A DNA stretch of 64,000 nt, taken from Nematopogon swammerdamellus. Taxonomy: Eukaryota > Arthropoda > Insecta > Lepidoptera > Adelidae. The notes below the pieces were generated by a model that saw only the letters and a list, made by a program, of their open reading frames with translations, made no database searches and was not told the DNA's origin. Both the position numbers and the translations under genes were made by a program. The DNA lies in contig OX336336.1 in assembly GCA_946902875.1 (NCBI GenBank), positions 6,294,545 to 6,358,544 of the forward strand, in the 5' to 3' direction. Below, one piece after another: positions 1 through 11,835 of the stretch (positions are counted from its first letter, which is position 1; each line of letters starts with the position of its first letter).

Positions 1-1181
1 AAAAAATTCAGTGCACATAAGTGTGTGGGTATAGTTAGGTTTTAAAAAATTATAAAGAAGTTATGTGCTTCTAAATTCGTAAAAAGTGTTCCCCCCCCCC
101 CCCCCCCCCCCCTAACTTTTCAACTATACTGTGGAAAATTTATTGTGATACCTAGAACTTAAAATAAAAAAGAATTTAAACGAAAATTTGTTTGAATAAG
201 ATATGTCGTGTAGTTTCCAGTTAAGGGATATTTTCACTAACAGCGTGAATGTTCAATGTTCTACACCTGACTATGGAACCCTTCACTGTCCGTTGTCCGA
301 CAAGCACTTTTATTTATATAATATCATGGGTTAGTGTAGTGACTGCAGAATGGCGCTTTATACAATATATTAAATAATTATAAATTACATTGCATTTCAT
401 TTTACTTTACGGCAGTACATTCAGAAGATTGATTCCTAAATTTAGATATCGTACAATATCAGTCAATCTACACTAGTGTCGAAGACAGAGCCTACTCTGC
501 ACAAACATTTTTGAAAATTGAAGTGCATGGAAAAATTCTATGACGGGGGATTATATTTACAAATCACTATGTATAGAAATCTTCTCCAACTCCATGTGTA
601 TAGACCGTTCACAGTTTTATTTTACCTCTAGCCATCAAGTTGGCTAATCTGAGCTCTGTGTTGCCATAATTGGTTCGTACTATTTCCCTGTGCGAAATAT
701 TTGAACATATTTTTAGAATAGAATACAATAGAAACTCTTTATTGCACACAAATTGAAAGAAGAACAGTACACGACAAGAAATAAGAAATGCAGGAGTGCG
801 CAAAGGTGAACTTATCACTACAAGTACAACAGTTACTTATACATAATTTCCACTACCACGGGTAAAATATTAATAGCAAGTAACCCTTTTTAGGATCGTG
901 GTACTAGTGACAGCAAGTGGTGCCAACCTAGCGGAAGATACAATGACGTGTCAGACAGCTCAGAGGTAAAATAACTGTGAACGATCTGTATAGACCACAG
1001 AACATCGAATACCGCGCGCCGCGCCTCCTAGAGGCGAAAGTAATAATAATATTTGAAACCCAATAACCGTACGCAGAGCTGCTAGCGCTTCGTATGTGTG
1101 TGTTTTAGTATCGAATCTACACACAAAGAGGAGGAAGTAAGCCACACGCACAAAACAAATGCACACGCACAGCACACATAT
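1..1181. other. AT-rich intergenic DNA, no gene seen
   Basis: No exon-like reading frame or recognised repeat was found here. The only distinct feature is a run of 22 cytosines at 91-112. Short open frames on the minus strand near 609-818 and 960-1205 have no recognisable domains. Confidence 0.6.
91..112 (+). repeat. poly(C) homopolymer, 22 nt
   Basis: An uninterrupted run of 22 C is seen directly. Its exact length may be uncertain because such runs are error-prone in sequencing. Confidence 0.9.
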
Positions 1182-1440
1182 GTTTTTTTTTATGGAAACT
1201 GACACGGTTGGCTACATCACCTACAACGTCCGTGATGTCAGCCCATAACACCGGGTGAACTAGGTGCCATGTCAGTGCGTCCCCCTTTGTTCGTGCCGGC
1301 TACACTGAACTGGTCGGAAAACACAAACTATTTATAGCCGTTTCAACCGACGTTTCATTCAGTGCGGTGGTATCAACCCGAGCGGGTTAAACCCTACCAC
1401 CAAGTAAGATTAGGAAGGAAGGGACCTACAGCAGGCCTCA
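1182..1440 (-). mobile_element. S-B SINE copy (minus strand)
   Basis: Read on the minus strand, this has the S-B body (AGGTCCCTTCC, then GGTGGTAGGGTTTAACCCG), the block around GTTCAGTGTAGCCGGCACGA, and the 3' end CCGTGTCAGTTTCCATA followed by an A run (T run at 1182-1190 on the plus strand). The 5' head is missing. Confidence 0.75.
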
Positions 1441-1589
1441 GACACTCCTTCATACCTACCGCGATAATCACCTAAAGCGCGCGAATCTCGCGCGATATTC
1501 GGAGAATACAAAACAGTCCGGGCAGCCCCGCGGTGACCCCGACGACGTGTCCCGCCATCTAGAACCATTGCAACTCCGGATGTCTGTGC

Positions 1590-2449
1590 CCTAAGTGTGT
1601 TTTATCGCTTATTCCATGGGTAATTCTCGGAGTTTAATGCGATCCCGCTGTCCATTTTTCACCTCCGCACAGCGAGCATTGGTCAGGGCATCCCTAACTC
1701 TATGCCGGACTTATCACGGATGCGAACTAATCGGTTCTGCAGATCTTTCCTCCACAGAACTGGTATACCTACTCTGGAACGCTCTCCCTTCCCACATATT
1801 ATTTGCCCGCAAGCATAGGCGCCGACTACGTGGGTGCTCAGGGGCTCCAGCACCCACGAGGTGTGAGCAGTGGGTGCGGAGCACCCACGACGATAGATAT
1901 AAAAACTGATCAGTAATAGGATTTGAGCTACTACATAAAAGTGCCTTATTTACTTACAAGCCTTTGAGCGGCCACATTTACACATTCGCACTACTGGCGC
2001 GACGAATAGCGAACGTTACTCCTATATTATTCCATACCATTCAATAGAATATAGGGGCAATACATGCGTAGGTACATCGTGCAAATGTGTAAATGCGGCA
2101 AATGCAAAACATTGTGCGAACGTTTTGCGAATCCATGCTGCCGGGTGCCGGGAGAATTAATGAAAAATTGGAGAAGCATATGTCCAGCAGTGGACGTCAA
2201 CACGTTGATGATGATGATGATGATTGTTCAATAAAAAAAAATTGCATGAGCACCCACGAGGATTTCTAAAAGTCGGCGCCCCTGCCCGCAAGTATAATCT
2301 CGGTTCCTTCAAGGGAGGCGTGAATAGGCACCTGTCAGGCCGGCATGGCATTCGCAACCCTGGCGTACGGCCGAATGTCCATGGGTGTCGTTAGACATCT
2401 TATGGGTGGCTCGGCGCCACAATAGGACCTGCTTTCTATAAAAAAAAAA
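1590..2449 (+). mobile_element. LINE-P 3' fragment, interrupted by a hAT MITE
   Basis: The C-terminal part of a LINE ORF2, 1590-1813 and 2293-2449, with frameshifts. Recognisable pieces are SVFYRLFHG, MRTNRFCRSFLHRTG and RHGIRNPGVRPNVHG. It ends in an A-rich tail near 2442-2455. The break at 1814-2292 is the hAT MITE plus one target-site copy, and the LINE resumes in register after it. The same 3' end occurs at 16.4, 24.2, 33.9, 50.2, 51.8 and 61.6 kb. The ORF2 C-terminus resembles jockey/CR1-like LINEs, and the clade is inferred only. Confidence 0.8.
1814..2284 (+). mobile_element. Non-autonomous hAT-type MITE, copy 1 (471 bp)
   Basis: The ends are CATAGGCGCCGACT and AGTCGGCGCCCCTG, which are inverted repeats. 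It is flanked on both sides by the 8-bp duplication CCCGCAAG (1806-1813 and 2285-2292). An 8-bp duplication with short TIRs is the hAT signature. The interior has a GGGTGCT-rich palindromic zone, a (GAT)n run near 2210, and no transposase. A second copy in opposite orientation lies at 7437-7936. Confidence 0.88.
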
Positions 2450-2686
2450 TAAAAAAATATATATATATATTTTTGTTGAGTTGGAACGCGTCCATCCAGC
2501 TCAAACGTCAAACTGACAGCTTATTGACAACCAGCCAGACCAGCCGGGCATCCTTCCTTCCGCCCACTCATAACGATTTCAGTTTTCTTTTCTTTCACGT
2601 AGTAATTTTACCTACTGAAAATGATTGTTTAACTAAATCACCAATAAAGTAACGTGAAACCGCCCCGCGAGCGATCCGTAGTGAAC

Positions 2687-5600
2687 ATGATCCACAGCTT
2701 GTTTATCATAAATCCCGCTGGGTGAGTTGTGCATATATTTTAACTCAATGCTACAAGTGGTCATGTTCATACATACGTGCCCTTAATTCTATCATTTCTT
2801 CCAGGGATGTGTTTCTCGAGAAACACTGGAGGAGTATGATACCGCGATCAGTATGTGATTACTATCTCGAGGCACAACGCGCATCGCCTAACGTAAGTTG
2901 CTATCAACTACAAAATATGAGGGTTGGTTTCTGATTTGCCATGTTGTCACTTCATTAGACTGAAGCAACGTAGTATCTGTTCAGAATCTAATATGAAAAG
3001 TCGTGTTGGCTGGGGTTTCCAATACATGCGCCTTTATTTCAACTAACTGGTACGATAGACTTGTAGTTTAGGCTTTTACGATTCTAAAGATGTAATTTTT
3101 ATTCTGCGGAAATGCGTAGTTTCGGAGAATAAAAATGTTGAAAAAAATATTTTTCATACAAAATTAATTTTCGAAATTATTATTATTTTTTAAATGCACC
3201 AGAACATTTATTTTCAATAGGAATTTATGCAAAAATGACATTCGCCGCTTCATCATTAGGTTAGGGTCGCGACGCATCTTCTATAAATTAACCCTGGTAA
3301 TTTTTTTGACAATGGAAATGTCTTTTCGATCGCTTCAGTATAGGGCCCGATTTCCAAAAAAGTGCAAATTGGCCCTGGTGTCGTGAGTTTTAAGGTTACA
3401 TGAATATTTAGGGTGTCAAATGACACGTATCGACGATAGCTAGGAGATTGTAAAAAAAAATATTTAAAAAATTCGAGACTTTTTGAGAAAATCGAAAAAA
3501 AAAACGCTTAAAAGAGCTGTTTTTAGGGGGTTTAAAAAGGGCACTTTTAAACATATTTCCAAATATATATTTTAAACTTTTATATTTTTATATTGTAGAC
3601 TGACTAAATATCTGGGGACGTTTTTTGAATTATTTGAAAAAAGTGAAAATTTTGGGAGTTATGATTTTTTTAAATTTTCCATTACGTGAGTTTCGTGTCG
3701 TCTTTATCTTGTAGTGTGAGTAGTTAAAATGATTTTCGTGTATGCGTGTACATGTATTTCAAGTGTGCATCACTTGAAAATTGAGAATTTTAATTTGTAA
3801 TTTTTTTTTTTTAATTTTTGTTAATTTTTGAAAATTGACATATATTTCAGTATGAAAAAGCAAGTAAATTATAATAAAATTTTTAAATATGGATATATAT
3901 TCTTTATTGAACACCAGTTTATACAAATTAGGCACAATAAGTGAGCTTAATGCCGTGAGGCATTCTATTCTAACTAACCTTTAGGATGTGGGAGAAGTAT
4001 ATATATTATGGACAAGAATAGTTTGTCTACAAACTAATCTCTACTTTTTCTCTATCTCCTTCTTCTACTTTTTATAAAAGGGAATGTCTGTCTGTTTGTA
4101 TGTATGTATGTATATATGTTTGAGGTAAACTCCGGAACCACTGAACAGATTTTGATGTGGTTTGCACCAATGTAAAGATAGTTCTTGAAGCACGCTATAG
4201 GCTATATACCATCACGCGAAATAGCCTTAGGACTGAGCAGTAACAAAGAAAGTATAGGAAAGTATAGTATGAACGGAATTTAGTGTCGAATGGTTGGTGG
4301 TTTGGTAGAAGCGACTATAAATATTTAGATAAAATTTTGGGAAGAAGATAGATTGCATCCTGGGGACTACCTTTTATCGAAAAAAAAAAACGAAAGGGGG
4401 TGAAATAGGGAATGCAATTATGTTAGGGATATGAATGGCGAAGGTTTAAGGAAGATGGGTGAAGGGGGAGGGGCGGTGATGGAGGGGTGGGGAGGGAGGG
4501 GGAAGCGGCGGGGTTGAACAAGGGCTGAGATAGGGAGGGATAGAAGTGGCGGAGGGATGGAGAGCGAGGGGGGAGAAGGGAGGAGTGGATTGGAGGAGAC
4601 CCCTCTCTTCCCCCTCTCATAGGAAGGGAGAAGCGAGTGAGGCGAGGCAGGATGGAGGGAGGGAAGGGAGGAGGAAGAGGGTAAGGAAAAGGGAGGAGGG
4701 GGAAAGAGTGGGAGGTAGGAAGGAGGTGGGAGGGGTAGATGAAAGGAGCGAGGGGAGACGGAGGGAGTGGGGGATGGGGGAAAGACGGGGAGCGAGGGAG
4801 AAGGGAGAGGGGGAAGGAGGGAATTAGGGAGAGAGGTAGGCAGATAACGAGGTTAAAGAGAAGGGGAAAGAGGGGAAAGGAGAAGAGCGAGGGGCGGGAG
4901 GGGGAAGGAGGGGTAGCGCGAGAGTTAGGGAGAGAGGGAGGGAGAAAGGGTTCAAAGAGAGAGAGAGAGCGAGAATACAAAAGAAGCGATTGTTTATCAT
5001 ATTTGCGTTTAAATCGGATTTGCTATTGCGTTCGCTCGTTGAGTTCGTCGCTTCAACCATACCAGGATATTTTCACACTCACAGTCGGCGATTCGCTATA
5101 AGCTTATATTTGAATACGCAAAGTCATTTTCAATGTGCCCGAAGGTCATGTAATGCATGAGATCTGTGAATTTTTTACCACCAAATCATTCACCCATAGC
5201 ACTTTCCTTGTGCAATATACATACATTTATATTCAAAACCAATGTTTTGGTGTCTTAAAAAAATACTTTTTTGAAAATTTTGTATGAAATTTTTTCGTGA
5301 AATTTTATTTTTGGCCCCAATTTTGATTTCCGCAGGCTAAGTCTTTTCTAATAGCAGTATTTTTTGGTCCTTTATGCTCCTGTATTTTTTTTTTACGAGG
5401 CGCAGGTATTGGAAACCCGCCCCGTCGTGTTTTATTGCTATTGTGCCTTCATTATGAGAGTGTGCAGAATAGTGAGATAATCCTAATGAAACCTAATTGT
5501 TTATAATTTTTTTACACTGATGTATATGCCCCTCGATTGCAATCACATTTGTGTGTGTTTTTTTGCTGTTCAAACTGCCTAGTGACTACTACTCAGGAGT

Positions 5601-8600
5601 GAGGAGTGAGTGAGAGGGAACTAGTCCTGTCGATGTTGCAGGATGTGCCACCGGTACTGGCGGCGCCGCACCACTACCTGATCTCGGTGCAGCGTGGTGG
5701 CGTGGCGCTCGTGGCCGTGTGCAAGCAGGAGGTGGCGCCTCTGTTCGTAATAGAGTTCCTGCATCGCGTTGTTGACACATTCCAGGTGAATGTTGTTTTT
5801 GTTGTTGTTGTTGCGGCATCACATCTACACACGTAATACCCAAAAGGCTAATGTAATTTTTGGTTTTTACCATTTCAGGATTACTTTTCCGACTGTACAG
5901 AAACGATAATAAAAGAAAATTATGTCGTTGTTTATGAGGTAAGTGTATTAAATTGTTAATAGTGTGTTGAATTAATCTAAATTTTACTGTTATGCAACAC
6001 ATCATCATCAGTCCGTATAGGTCCACTGCTGAACATAGCTCTCTCCCAAGGCACCACTCCCGCCTACCCTTTTTTAGCTTGTCTGTCCACCTAGCCGGGG
6101 GGCACCCCATGCTGTTTCGTTCTAAGTGGCCTCGATTCGAGCACCCGTCTGCCCCAGCGGTTATTAGGTCTGCAACAGATGTGTCCAGCCCACTGCCATT
6201 TCAGCTTGTTAATTTCTTAGTAATTTCATAGCAATGTTGACTAATTTGGTTCATTGTCGTATTTCCTCATTACAGATTTTATTGATAAAGAAATGCCGAG
6301 CATTGCTCTTTCCATAGCTCGTTGAGCCTCTTTAATCCTAGATAACTAAATATTCGTCCGTGCGACTACGCACTCTCCCTCGAAAGTCACGTTCAAGCAC
6401 TTCCCCATCGCCCTCCACCCTCGACACTTTGTCTACCTACCTTCGTAATTTGTGTAAACAGTGCAGCGCGTGATTCAATTGCAATCACACTCTAAATACT
6501 GTATTTTTATTTATTTTTTGTTTAGCTTCCCAAAATATAAATTCTTTATTTATAATACAATTATGATAGAACCTGCTCGGTCCGCGTAAAACATGTGCAA
6601 AATTTGATACCTGTGCCCGCCGAAGGCTCGAAGAATTACAAAACATTGTAAAATTATCATCGAAAAATTTAAAAGCCATTTGTGGTTCTCATAATTTTGA
6701 AATGTGTAGTAACTGTGTGGAATAATGTTTTCTCATATATTTTGTTCTAATTTAGTTCCTATCTGACAAACCTTTGTGCCATATCTAGCAAGCTCCTATA
6801 ATTATTAGGTAAATAATATTGCTAATGTTTACTTTTTTGATTGCGTAGTCCGCTCGACGAATGTTATAATTTAACTGTATCTATAGTTTAGTTATCTATC
6901 TACACTCAACATAATCAATACCACAATAATATTATGACATAATAAATTGCAGCTATTAGATGAAATGTTGGACAATGGCTTCCCGCTTGCGACTGAAAGC
7001 AACATATTGAAAGAGCTCATAAAACCTCCAAACATTCTGCGAACTATAGCCAATACCGTCACAGGAAAATCCAAGTGAGTGTCGTATAATATATCCTACT
7101 TATCCTTTAGCATTGCCTCCAGTTTTGGAGCCAATGCTTTGGGAATCGTCCACTTTGAGTAACGCTGATATAAATCATACAAAGAAAGTGTCCAATCTCT
7201 ACTGCAAATACGAATAATTATAAACTTACTGAATTAACCAGTATTATCCATGTGTAGCGTATCGTCCACCCTACCATCGGGCCAGCTGTCCAACGTGCCG
7301 TGGCGGCGCTCGGGTGTGAAGTACGCCAACAACGAGGCGTACTTTGACGTGGTGGAGGAGGTGGACGCCATCGTCGACAGGAGTGGCGCCACTGTCTCCG
7401 CAGAGATACAGGGATATGTGAGTATTGACCACTCACCAGGGGCGCCGACTTTTAGAAATCCTCGTGGGTGCTCATGCAATTTTTTTTTATTGAACAATCA
7501 TCATCATCATCAACGTGTCGCCGTCCACTGCTGGACATATGCTTCTCCAATTTTTCATTAATTCTCCCGGCACCCGGCAGCATGGACACAGCATATATAT
7601 GGCTAGCATGGATTCGCAAAACGTTCGCACAATGTTTTGCATTTGCCGCATTGACACATTCGCAACGATGTACCTACGCATGTAGTGCTCCTATAATCTA
7701 TTGCTTGGTATAGAATATTATAGGAGTAATAATAACATTCGCTATTCGGTCACGCCACTAGTGCGAATGTGTAAATGCGGCCGCTCAAAGGCTTGTAAGT
7801 AAATAAGGCACTTTTATCGTAGCTCCAATCCTATTACTGATCAGTTTTTATATCTATCGTCGTGGGTGCTCCGCACCCACTACTCAACCATCGTGGGTGC
7901 TGGAGCCCCCAAGCACCCACGTAGTCGGCGCCTATGCCACTCACAATGGACTGATTATTATCAATCAAATACCTAGTTTGTTTCATCAGCTTAAATTCTC
8001 GGGTGGAAAACGAGTCCTACAGAAAGTAAAGATAAAAAAAATATAAACTGATTTGGACCCGCTTTTCTTTCAATTTCATGGTCGGGCTTAGAAGTTTTGG
8101 ATCCACATCATAGAACATAGTTATGCAAGTACATAATTCCATTTGGAGCCGCAGTCACCTAAACGTAAACCGACGCAAACATGCTTTCTAGAAAATGTAT
8201 TATTTATGTGTGTGTCGATGTTTCAGATTGACTGCTGCATAAAGCTGAGTGGCATGCCTGACCTGACGCTCTCCTTCATGAATCCTCGGCTGTTTGACGA
8301 TGTCTCCTTCCATCCGTGTGTGCGGTTCAAACGCTGGGAGGTCAGTGCCTTCACAAGAAGGGGATTTTTTTGAATATGATGTGTCGAAGGCTTTAATTTA
8401 AATGACAGATAAACCTGTCAAAAATGCATCCTAAGAATGGCGACGACAGCGGCCAATGGTTAAAGGGTAGTGTTTTGATTGCAGTCTGAGCGTATCCTAT
8501 CGTTCGTCCCGCCGGACGGGAACTTCCGGCTGATGTCGTACCACATCAGCTCACAGAGCGTGGTGGCCATCCCGCTGTATGTGCGCCACAACCTGCAGCT

Positions 8601-11365
8601 CCGCACGCTCGGAGACCAGGGACGCCTCGACATGACCGTCGGACCCAAACACACCATGGGCAGGAGTCTCGAGTGTGAGTCCTAGAGAGCGTTCCAACTA
8701 AAAGTTTCCTTCGCCGTTATGTTGGCTCCACTGCCAGTGTCACTGTCAGTGCTTAAATTCCTGTTGCCAGATTGTGAAGATTATATTACCTAATAATGTA
8801 ATCGGTATTTACCATACAAAAAATACTGTAAATACAGATAATTACGGGTAAATCTGTACACATAGCAACCCTCAACGCTGTTTTGACCGATAGACAGTGG
8901 AGCCAACATAACGGCGAAGGGAACTTTTATATGGAACGCTCTCTACTCACTCACATGCCACAGCAGCCCCCTACTCTATCCTCTACCTACTCTATCAGCG
9001 CAATGAATTACCATAATTGTTACCACTCTACCCTACCAGTTACAACTCTAAGAATGTTATGTGCTCAAATTGTGACTATAAAAAAGCTTATAAATGCCCA
9101 AACTGCAACTTAAAAAGGAGATGTGTCGTGGGACACAGTGCACTAACACAATGCAGTGTGTAACCATTTCTTCCTTTTTTAACCCCGTCGCAAACGGAGG
9201 GTGTTATAAGTTTGACACCTGCGTCTGTCTGTCTGTCTGTATGTCTGTCTGGCATCGTAGCTCCCGAATGGATGGACCGATTTGGATATGTTTTTTTATT
9301 ATATGGCTGGATTAACCAGAATGTTTCTAGGCTATGTTTGTAATCAAATAATAAAAAAATTACTCCTTTTAAAGAGCTTGAAATATAAGTAAAATTACAG
9401 ACCAGGATTGCTCTTAGCTATGTTTGTAATCAAATAATCAAGTAATCAAAAGATTATGTTTCCCAAAAGCTGCAAATAAAAGTTAAATTACAAATCACCC
9501 AGTGCCACTCGGTTATCTACTCAGCGGTCCCCCGAACACCTTTAAGTAACTAAACAGAAGTAATTTTTAATTTTAAAGGGGACGGGCGTTTTTAACAATT
9601 TGTTATTTAAGTTTTTTATTTCTTGTGGTAGGTAATATTATGTTGCCCACTGTAGTATTAGCGCAAATAACGCAGTTGGAATATTTCAGCACATTAATCA
9701 TGTGTAACTTGCGCAGGCGTCGCGCTGGAGGTGTGTATGCCCAAGTGCGTACTGAACTGCTCGTTGACGGCCAACCAGGGCAAGTACTCGTACGACCCCG
9801 TCACCAAGATATTGTTGTGGGACATCGGCCGCGTCGAACTACCCAAACTACCCAACATTAGGGGCACTGTTAGTTTTATTTTACTGTTGTTGTAACCTTT
9901 CTGGCAGGACTCTTAAAGCGGTCTCTATGTAAATTATATTCTATTGATCCAACTAGAGTAGAACCTCGATTATCCGAGCTATTGTGGACCAGACCTACCT
10001 CGAATAATCAAAACTTTTACATAGGTACAGACTTTATTACACTATAATCAGATAAAGTAATATTTCTCAATAACACAATGAATATACAATTATACATATC
10101 TGTGAATAGTACAGATATGTGTGCATATCTTTACTATTCACATTTTAAAAGAAAGTGACGAACACAGCACTTCATGGTTTCACCGAACTCAGCCGGGTCC
10201 ATTGCAAGTAGGGGAAAGTTTCAATCGAGCACAATAATCAGTGAGTGGCCACTCTTGTTCTCTTACAGCGCGCGAGACGTTTCGGCTCACATCAAGCCCT
10301 CGTCAGCTAGTCTGCGTTGACTCCGATGGCCGATTTTATTTTTATTTTTTTAAATGTTGTTCCTCCAAAAATCCTAAATTTTGCTTCTCAGTTCAGCTCG
10401 GTTAAAGGCGACCTCGGTTAATGCGAACTTGGATAATCTGTGTTCTACTGTAGTTGGATCATACAAACATAAAAAATCCATTCTGTAATCCGGCAGTACA
10501 GAATGTTTTTTTTTCAGAAGTCCGATCAATCGAATAACTGGTTGTACAGAATGGAATAAATAGTTCATATGTCTGTCTACTTGAAATTAGATATAGATTT
10601 CCTAACTATGTATTAGTGTTGTATGACTCGGAGTATTAGCCATAAATTTCTCCCTTGTACGTATACGTACAAATATCTTTGTCATCCTATTCTTTCACGT
10701 CATACAATTTATAAATCCAATTTGTTAACTTTCTCAAGAGTAAATTTTTTCCTGATGAATAAATTCTTTGTCATTAGTTTCCCCTTGGACACGGTTACTC
10801 CAACGGTCATCGTCTCTTCGGCTAACGTGCCCAGCCCACTGCCACTTGAGCTTAGCCACCCGGTGTCCAATATCGACTACTTTGGTGCGTCGGCGGATTG
10901 CCTCGTTACGCACCATATCATGTACCGATTGTTGGAGTAGCGAGCGTTGGAGTAACCGTGTCCTACACTGCGGCCGTGGACAGGAAAACGGAGTGTGGGA
11001 AGACCACCCGCCAGGTGGGACGACGACATCAAGTACGCCGGCGGAAATCAGTGGTTCCGTATCGCTGAAGGCCGGGAGGACTGGAGGAAAATTGGAGAGG
11101 CGTATGTCCAGCAGTGGACGCTTACACGCTGACTGACTGACTAAGTTTCCCCTTAACTGAATACATTCAACTTTGACAGGTGTCGGTAGTAGCCGGCGCG
11201 GACACAGCCGGCGCCAATCCGACAATCAACGTGCATTTCAGCATCCACCAGTTTGCAGTGAGCGGTCTGCGAGTCAACCGTCTGGATATGTACGGTGCAA
11301 AGTACAAGCCCTTCAAGGGCGTTAAGTACGTAACGAAGGCCGGCAAGTTCAATATACGTATGTGA
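2687..11365 (+). CDS. AP3M1: AP-3 adaptor complex subunit mu (10 exons, 416 aa)
   Basis: Medium subunit of the AP-3 clathrin-associated adaptor, which sorts cargo from endosomes to lysosomes and pigment granules. In Drosophila this gene is carmine. Exons: 2687-2721, 2805-2892, 5642-5785, 5879-5938, 6953-7074, 7258-7417, 8227-8340, 8485-8674, 9717-9868 and 11180-11365. Phases join without a break to 416 codons plus TGA; family members are about 418 aa. Residues 1-140 form the longin-like N-terminal domain (MIHSLFIINPAGDVFLEKHW, LFVIEFLHRVVDTFQDYF, ILKELIKPP). The mu-homology domain starts near residue 168 (SGVKYANNEAYFDV, GMPDLTLSFMNPRL, HPCVRFKRWESERILSF) and ends in MYGAKYKPFKGVKYVTKAGK. This start is chosen because MIHSLF is the conserved N-terminus. 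The exon 8 donor is taken as GAGT|GTGAGT because this keeps frame. Introns hold a purine tract, a hAT MITE, a pogo-like MITE and an RTE fragment. No coding damage is seen. Confidence 0.96.
3860..4400. repeat. Likely degraded repeat DNA in AP-3 mu intron 2
   Basis: It contains a TTTATTG... AATTAGGCAC stretch that looks like a reversed LINE tail, and a GTCTGTCTGTTTGTATG simple repeat near 4090. This is followed by a segment (CTCCGGAACCACTGAACAG) of a style common in lepidopteran dispersed repeats. The assignment is tentative. Confidence 0.35.
4433..4978 (+). repeat. 545-bp polypurine (GGA/GAG-rich) tract
   Basis: The plus strand is almost all G and A for about 545 bp, with few pyrimidine interruptions, inside AP-3 mu intron 2. 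Long open frames on both strands here (Pro/Ser/Leu-rich on minus, Arg/Gly/Glu-rich on plus) are a by-product of composition and are not called as genes. Confidence 0.92.
5995..6345 (-). mobile_element. RTE-like LINE fragment (minus strand)
   Basis: Plus-strand text such as GTCCACTGCTGAACATAG and CAGCCCACTGCCATTTCAGC matches the reversed 3' part of the RTE-like repeats at 10.8 and 21.0 kb. It is decayed and lies in AP-3 mu intron 4. Confidence 0.6.
7437..7936 (-). mobile_element. Non-autonomous hAT-type MITE, copy 2 (500 bp)
   Basis: The ends are CAGGGGCGCCGAC and GTCGGCGCCTATG, flanked by the 8-bp duplication CCACTCAC (7429-7436 and 7937-7944). It is inverted relative to copy 1 at 1814-2284 and sits in AP-3 mu intron 6, starting 19 bp after the exon 6 donor. 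Perfect target duplications on both copies suggest fairly recent insertions. Confidence 0.9.
9175..9612 (+). repeat. Foldback-derived dispersed repeat, copy 1
   Basis: Starts near AACCCCGTCGCAAACGGAGG, runs through a (TGTC)n stretch and ACCGATTTGGATATG, and ends near GCGGTCCCCCGAAC and AAAGGGGACGGG. The same arrangement with a complete hairpin lies at 59940-60365. In this copy only the right arm of the hairpin is clear. Confidence 0.6.
9956..10450 (+). mobile_element. pogo/Tigger-like MITE with TA target duplication
   Basis: The left end AGTAGAACCTCGATTATCCG is mirrored by the right end GGATAATCTGTGTTCTACT, and TA flanks both sides (9954-9955, 10451-10452). This TIR is of the pogo/Tigger type. 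About 100 bp inside (10236-10345) match, in reverse, the tail of the R2-like-endonuclease LINE at 41.6 kb, so a LINE end probably nested in it. No transposase frame is seen. Confidence 0.75.
10236..10345 (-). mobile_element. 3' tail of the endonuclease-domain LINE (nested fragment)
   Basis: Reversed, it reads ACGCAGACTAGCTGACGAGG, then GGGCTTGATGTGAGCCGAAA, then AGAGTGGCCACTC. The same order occurs at 41620-41695 just after the LINE ORF stop. Confidence 0.7.
10787..11143. mobile_element. 5'-inverted RTE-like LINE insertion
   Basis: 10787-10940 is a reversed LINE segment and 10945-11143 is the following LINE segment in forward orientation. They meet where TTGGAGTAACCGTG repeats the complement of the first bases. 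An 11-bp target duplication AGTTTCCCCTT flanks the whole (10776-10786 and 11144-11154). Encoded pieces read LKWQWAGHVSRRDD and SGRRSVG-like text of RTE-type ORF ends. It lies in the last intron of AP-3 mu, 36 bp before exon 10. Confidence 0.85.
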
Positions 11366-11514
11366 GGCAACTCGCGAAGATCTTTATCTCATTGTTAGCT
11401 GTAAGTTATGATCGAAATATACCTTTTTCTATTGTATGATTTTTTTTCTGTGGTCACCCTTTGCACCTTTTTAAGAAAAAGACCAATGCATATTAAAATG
11501 TTTAACATATTTAT

Positions 11515-11520
11515 AATAAA
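11515..11520 (+). terminator. Candidate polyadenylation signal of AP-3 mu
   Basis: AATAAA lies 150 bp after the AP-3 mu stop codon, with further A/T-rich DNA after it. No other clear signal is nearer. Confidence 0.6.
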
Positions 11521-11835
11521 ATACTAATTTTATCAATACTAATAATAATATCTAAAAATAAACTTATAAGATATCTAAAAATAAAGTAATAAAGATACAT
11601 TCTTCGTATTATCAACAATAATGTAAAAACTGTATGCAGGCATATTCAATCGTTAATACTTGGTTATTGAAAAAAGGAGGGGGAGGGGCATTTAAAAAAA
11701 AAAAAGGAATCGTCGTCGTTGAGGTTAGAACATAGAAGAATGTTACAAATTACGGGCACATAGACTAATGTCAGCTAAACAGCTGGTCAGCCAAATCAGG
11801 TCTGATTGATCAGTAGACGTCAGTTGGAATAATCT

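Noticed and set aside
4423..5101. Long Pro/Ser/Leu-rich (minus) and Arg/Glu/Gly-rich (plus) ORFs
   Set aside because: They arise on both strands of the same purine tract and have no domain; composition explains them.
7218..7561. Several ORFs overlapping AP-3 mu exon 6 on both strands
   Set aside because: Shadow frames of the exon; the spliced AP-3 mu frame is conserved and in phase.
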